Part shown: piece by piece, positions 4,222 to 6,985 of the stretch | Position numbering within the stretch: position 1 is the first letter of the stretch | How the letters are laid out: the number at the start of each line of letters is the position of its first letter | From: Gammaproteobacteria bacterium | Lineage (GTDB): Bacteria; Pseudomonadota; Gammaproteobacteria; Steroidobacterales; Steroidobacteraceae | Reading direction: 5' to 3' | Assembly: GCA_005877965.1 (NCBI GenBank) | Contig: VBNP01000161.1 | Span: 1-6,985 of the forward strand | DNA: 6,985 nucleotides | Position numbers and translations under genes: made by a program | Notes under the pieces: model-generated | Databases searched by the model: none | Seen by the model: only the letters and a program-made list of their open reading frames with translations | What the model was told of the DNA's origin: nothing

Positions 4222-6985
4222 ATGTCGAATTCAAGTCGAAGTGTGCGGAACGCGGTGCGCCTCGCGCTCGCGGCGTGCGCCACCACGGCGGCCCCTCAGC
4301 TCGTATACGCGCAGGCCGCGCCCGCGGCAGCGCCTGCGCCGGTCGAGGAGGTCGTCGTCACGGGCTCGCGCCTGTTGCAGGCTCCGAATGACATCTCCAT
4401 CAGCCCGATCACGAGTGTGACGGCTGCAGACATTCAGATGACCGGCCTCGTGCGAACCGAGGACGTTCTGCAGAACTTGCCGTCAATTGGGGCGGAGTCC
4501 CCGTCCGGCAACTCCATCAGCACGATCGGCATCAACACGGTGAGCGTGCGCGATCTCGGCTCGCAGCGCACCCTGGTGCTCATCAACGGGCGGCGCATGA
4601 ATCCGGGCGGCGCGGGCGGGGTCACCGGTCCAGGCGGCTTTGCCAACTCGGCCGACTTGAACCAGATCCCGGCGCAGCTAATCGAGCGCGTCGATGTGCT
4701 CACCGGCGGTGCCTCCGCAGTTTACGGTGCCGATGCGGTCGCGGGTGTCGTCAACTTCGTGCTCAACACGCACTACGAAGGCGTGAAGATTGACACTGAC
4801 TACAGCTTCAACAATCACAAGAACGACAATGCCCAGTACCTCGGCTTCCTGCGAGACTCGGGCAACCCGATTCCGCCCAGCACGGTCAACACCGGACAGA
4901 ACCGCTCAATGTCGCTCATCATGGGCGCGAATTTCGCCGACGGCCGTGGCAACGGCACGGCGTATGCGACCTATCTCAATTCCTCTCCGGCGGTGGGGTA
5001 CCAGTTCGACCATGCCGGCTGCACCCTCAACGGCGGCTCGAGCGACGTAACCGCCCCGCCCTTCTGCGGCGGCTCATCGACCAGCGGTCATGGCCGATTC
5101 CTTCTCGAAGGGAAAGACCCCGTCACCGGGAAGACGCTGAGACTCCTCAACGAAGCGGTCGATCCGACAACCGGACAGTTCCGGCCGTACAGCGGCGCGG
5201 TGGACTCGTATAACTACGGTGCGCTCAGCTACTTTCAGCGCAGCGCAGAGCGCTGGACCGCGGGCGCTTTCGTGCACTACGACGCGAGCGAGCACGCCAG
5301 CGTTTATTCCGAGACCATGTATGCGCGCAATACCTCGCAGGCGCAGTACGGCCCGAGCGGCGCATTCGCCTTCACTCAGTTCCTGACGGCCTGTAACAAC
5401 CCGCTGCTGACGGCGCAGGAGCAAAGCCTCATCTGCACACCGAGTAATCTCGCCGAAAATCAGGCGCTGTTCGGCGGCGCCGGCACCCAGTTCACCATGC
5501 TGGTCGGTCGGCGCAACGTCGAAGGCGGCGGACGGCAGGACAATTACAGCTCCAACTCGATTCGCCAGGTGCTGGGCGTCAAAGGCCCGATCAACGATGT
5601 CTGGACCTACGACGCCTACGCTCAGGTCGGCATCACCCAGTTCGAGGATCAGGAGGCGAATTTCCTCGGCACGCCACAGATTGCGGAGGCCCTCAACGTG
5701 GTGCCTAACCCCTCGACGGGCGGCGTCGTGGGTGTGCCTGCCGGGGCTCCGGTGTGCGCGGCGGCGGTCAGCGGCGCCGACACGACGTGCGTCCCCTGGA
5801 ATATCTGGCAAAAGGGCGGCGTGACGCAGGCAGCGCTGAATTTCATGTCGGTGCCTGCGAGCTACACGGCAAAGGCCACGGAGTACGTGGCCGACAGTTC
5901 AGTCACGGGTGACCTGGGCAAGTACGGGGCCAAGCTACCCTCGGCAAACAGCGGGCTGAACGTGAACGTGGGCGCGGAATACCGGCAGGAGAGCTACGTC
6001 TTCGACCCGGACTTCATATACAAGAACGGCTTCCAGTCCGGCGGCGCCCCCTCCAGGGCGGTCAACGGCGCATTCCGTGCCTGGGAGGGGTTCACGGAAA
6101 TGCGGCTGCCGCTGCTCGATGAGAAGCCGGGAGCCTACCGGCTGTCGCTCAGCGCGGGCTATCGATACTCGAGCTACACCCTCGGCTTCAACACCAACAC
6201 CTACAAGTTCGGCCTCGAGTGGGCACCGGTTCAGAGCGTTCGCATTCGCGGCGGCTACAACCGCGCCGTGCGCGCGCCGAGTATCGGCGAGCTCTTCCAG
6301 CCGGCCGCGGTCGGTTCGGGCGGCACGGCCGATGCGTGCTGGGGGTCTACACCCGTGTATTCGCTGGCCCAGTGCGAGCGCACGGGTGTGACGCCCGCGC
6401 AGTACGGCAATATCCTCGCCAACCCGGCTGCGCAGATCAACACGCAGACGGCAGGCACTTCCACCCTCGTTCCGGAAGTCGCCGACACCTACACCTTCGG
6501 GATCGTGTTTCAGCCGCAGTCCATTCCCGGCCTGGTGGCATCGGTCGACGCATTCAACATCAAGATCAAGCAGGGGATCACGGAACTGACATCGAACTCG
6601 GTCATTGCCGATTGTGCGCTCACGGGTAATCTGTGCAGCCAGATTCACCGCGGCGCGATCGACGGCTCGCTGTGGTTCAACACCAACGAGTTCGTGAACA
6701 CGCCGCAGCAGAACATCGGCACGCTCTTGACCAAAGGCGCGGACCTGACGGCGCACTACCGGTTGAACGTCGGCGCAGCGGGCAAGCTGACCTTCGGTCT
6801 CACGGGAACCTACGTTCGGAACTTCAATATCCAGCCCGTGCCGACCCTGCCGGGGTTTGACTGTTCCGGCCTCTGGGGGACCACCTGCCTCGCGCCGCTG
6901 CCGGAGTGGCGTCACGTCGTGAACACGACCTGGGGAACGCCGTGGGCGGGCCTGGACGTGACCTTGCGGTGGCGTTTTATCGGCA
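4222..6985 (+). CDS. TonB-dependent outer-membrane receptor, C-terminus beyond the window
   Basis: This is an outer-membrane beta-barrel transporter that takes up a scarce ligand using TonB-ExbBD energy. At least 921 residues are present and the frame is open to the window edge, so the last barrel strands are missing. It starts with a signal peptide: Arg6, Arg9 and Arg13, a hydrophobic stretch at about 14-28, and likely cleavage after VYA (28-30). The TonB box is EEVVVTG (42-48). The plug spans about 55-182, with TEDVLQNLP (79-87), VSVRDLGSQRTLVLINGRR (107-125) and the segment from IERVDVL to GVVNFVLN (154-182). The barrel follows and includes the hallmark VRAPSIGELF (683-692). No FecA-like signalling domain lies before the TonB box, so it should not drive an anti-sigma pathway itself. 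The mature part has twelve cysteines in six close pairs, probably loop disulfides. The ligand cannot be told from sequence; siderophore, saccharide or peptide are all possible. No frameshift is seen. Confidence 0.93.
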   Translation, partial: MSNSSRSVRNAVRLALAACATTAAPQLVYAQAAPAAAPAPVEEVVVTGSRLLQAPNDISISPITSVTAADIQMTGLVRTEDVLQNLPSIGAESPSGNSISTIGINTVSVRDLGSQRTLVLINGRRMNPGGAGGVTGPGGFANSADLNQIPAQLIERVDVLTGGASAVYGADAVAGVVNFVLNTHYEGVKIDTDYSFNNHKNDNAQYLGFLRDSGNPIPPSTVNTGQNRSMSLIMGANFADGRGNGTAYATYLNSSPAVGYQFDHAGCTLNGGSSDVTAPPFCGGSSTSGHGRFLLEGKDPVTGKTLRLLNEAVDPTTGQFRPYSGAVDSYNYGALSYFQRSAERWTAGAFVHYDASEHASVYSETMYARNTSQAQYGPSGAFAFTQFLTACNNPLLTAQEQSLICTPSNLAENQALFGGAGTQFTMLVGRRNVEGGGRQDNYSSNSIRQVLGVKGPINDVWTYDAYAQVGITQFEDQEANFLGTPQIAEALNVVPNPSTGGVVGVPAGAPVCAAAVSGADTTCVPWNIWQKGGVTQAALNFMSVPASYTAKATEYVADSSVTGDLGKYGAKLPSANSGLNVNVGAEYRQESYVFDPDFIYKNGFQSGGAPSRAVNGAFRAWEGFTEMRLPLLDEKPGAYRLSLSAGYRYSSYTLGFNTNTYKFGLEWAPVQSVRIRGGYNRAVRAPSIGELFQPAAVGSGGTADACWGSTPVYSLAQCERTGVTPAQYGNILANPAAQINTQTAGTSTLVPEVADTYTFGIVFQPQSIPGLVASVDAFNIKIKQGITELTSNSVIADCALTGNLCSQIHRGAIDGSLWFNTNEFVNTPQQNIGTLLTKGADLTAHYRLNVGAAGKLTFGLTGTYVRNFNIQPVPTLPGFDCSGLWGTTCLAPLPEWRHVVNTTWGTPWAGLDVTLRWRFIG

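Noticed and set aside
4267..4278. Lipobox-like LAAC at receptor residues 16-19
   Set aside because: Only five residues separate Arg13 from the Cys and the hydrophobic stretch continues beyond it, so an ordinary signal-peptidase I site after VYA fits better.
5935..6915. A 326-codon minus-strand frame inside the TonB receptor
   Set aside because: It is fully antisense to intact receptor sequence with well-kept barrel motifs, and has no ribosome site or recognisable domain.

Overview
The window reads as high-GC proteobacterial DNA, most likely from a gammaproteobacterium of the Xanthomonadales/Nevskiales/Steroidobacter type. The clues are a cytochrome bc1 Rieske gene divergent from a DegS/AlgW-type periplasmic protease, strong GC bias at third codon positions, and a large TonB-dependent receptor typical of TonB-receptor-rich oligotrophs. 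The taxonomic call is inference from gene content, not from a marker gene.

Layout. (1) Positions 1-389, minus strand: the first 129 codons of the Rieske iron-sulfur subunit (petA), cut by the window edge at the first cysteine of the cluster-binding box. (2) Positions 390-550: a divergent intergenic promoter region. (3) Positions 551-2371, plus strand: a membrane-anchored, single-PDZ DegS/AlgW-like protease followed 9 bases later by a 6-phosphogluconolactonase, probably one operon. (4) Positions 2368-3814: a candidate promoter, a possible 30-codon leader ORF, and two overlapping paralogous genes of the putative 2OG-Fe(II) oxygenase family (TIGR02466/PF13759-like). The second copy keeps the expected H-x-H...H...R residues. 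The first has lost the H-x-H pair and the Arg and looks like a pseudoenzyme. (5) Positions 3815-4221: an intergenic stretch with a six-copy, exactly 21-bp tandem repeat. The repeat lies inside a 55-codon ORF encoding six heptads and is followed by a dyad around a TATAAT-like hexamer. (6) Positions 4222-6985: an outer-membrane TonB-dependent receptor, open at the right edge.

The left half is housekeeping: respiration, envelope stress proteolysis and the pentose phosphate or Entner-Doudoroff entry. The right half is accessory. A paired active/inactive oxygenase, a repeat-encoded small peptide or operator array, and a TonB receptor may form one functional unit. That link rests on adjacency only.

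The part most worth follow-up is 2499-4001. It holds the catalytic/non-catalytic oxygenase pair and the heptad-repeat ORF. In that ORF the last repeat differs from the consensus mostly at synonymous third positions, which hints that the repeats are translated.
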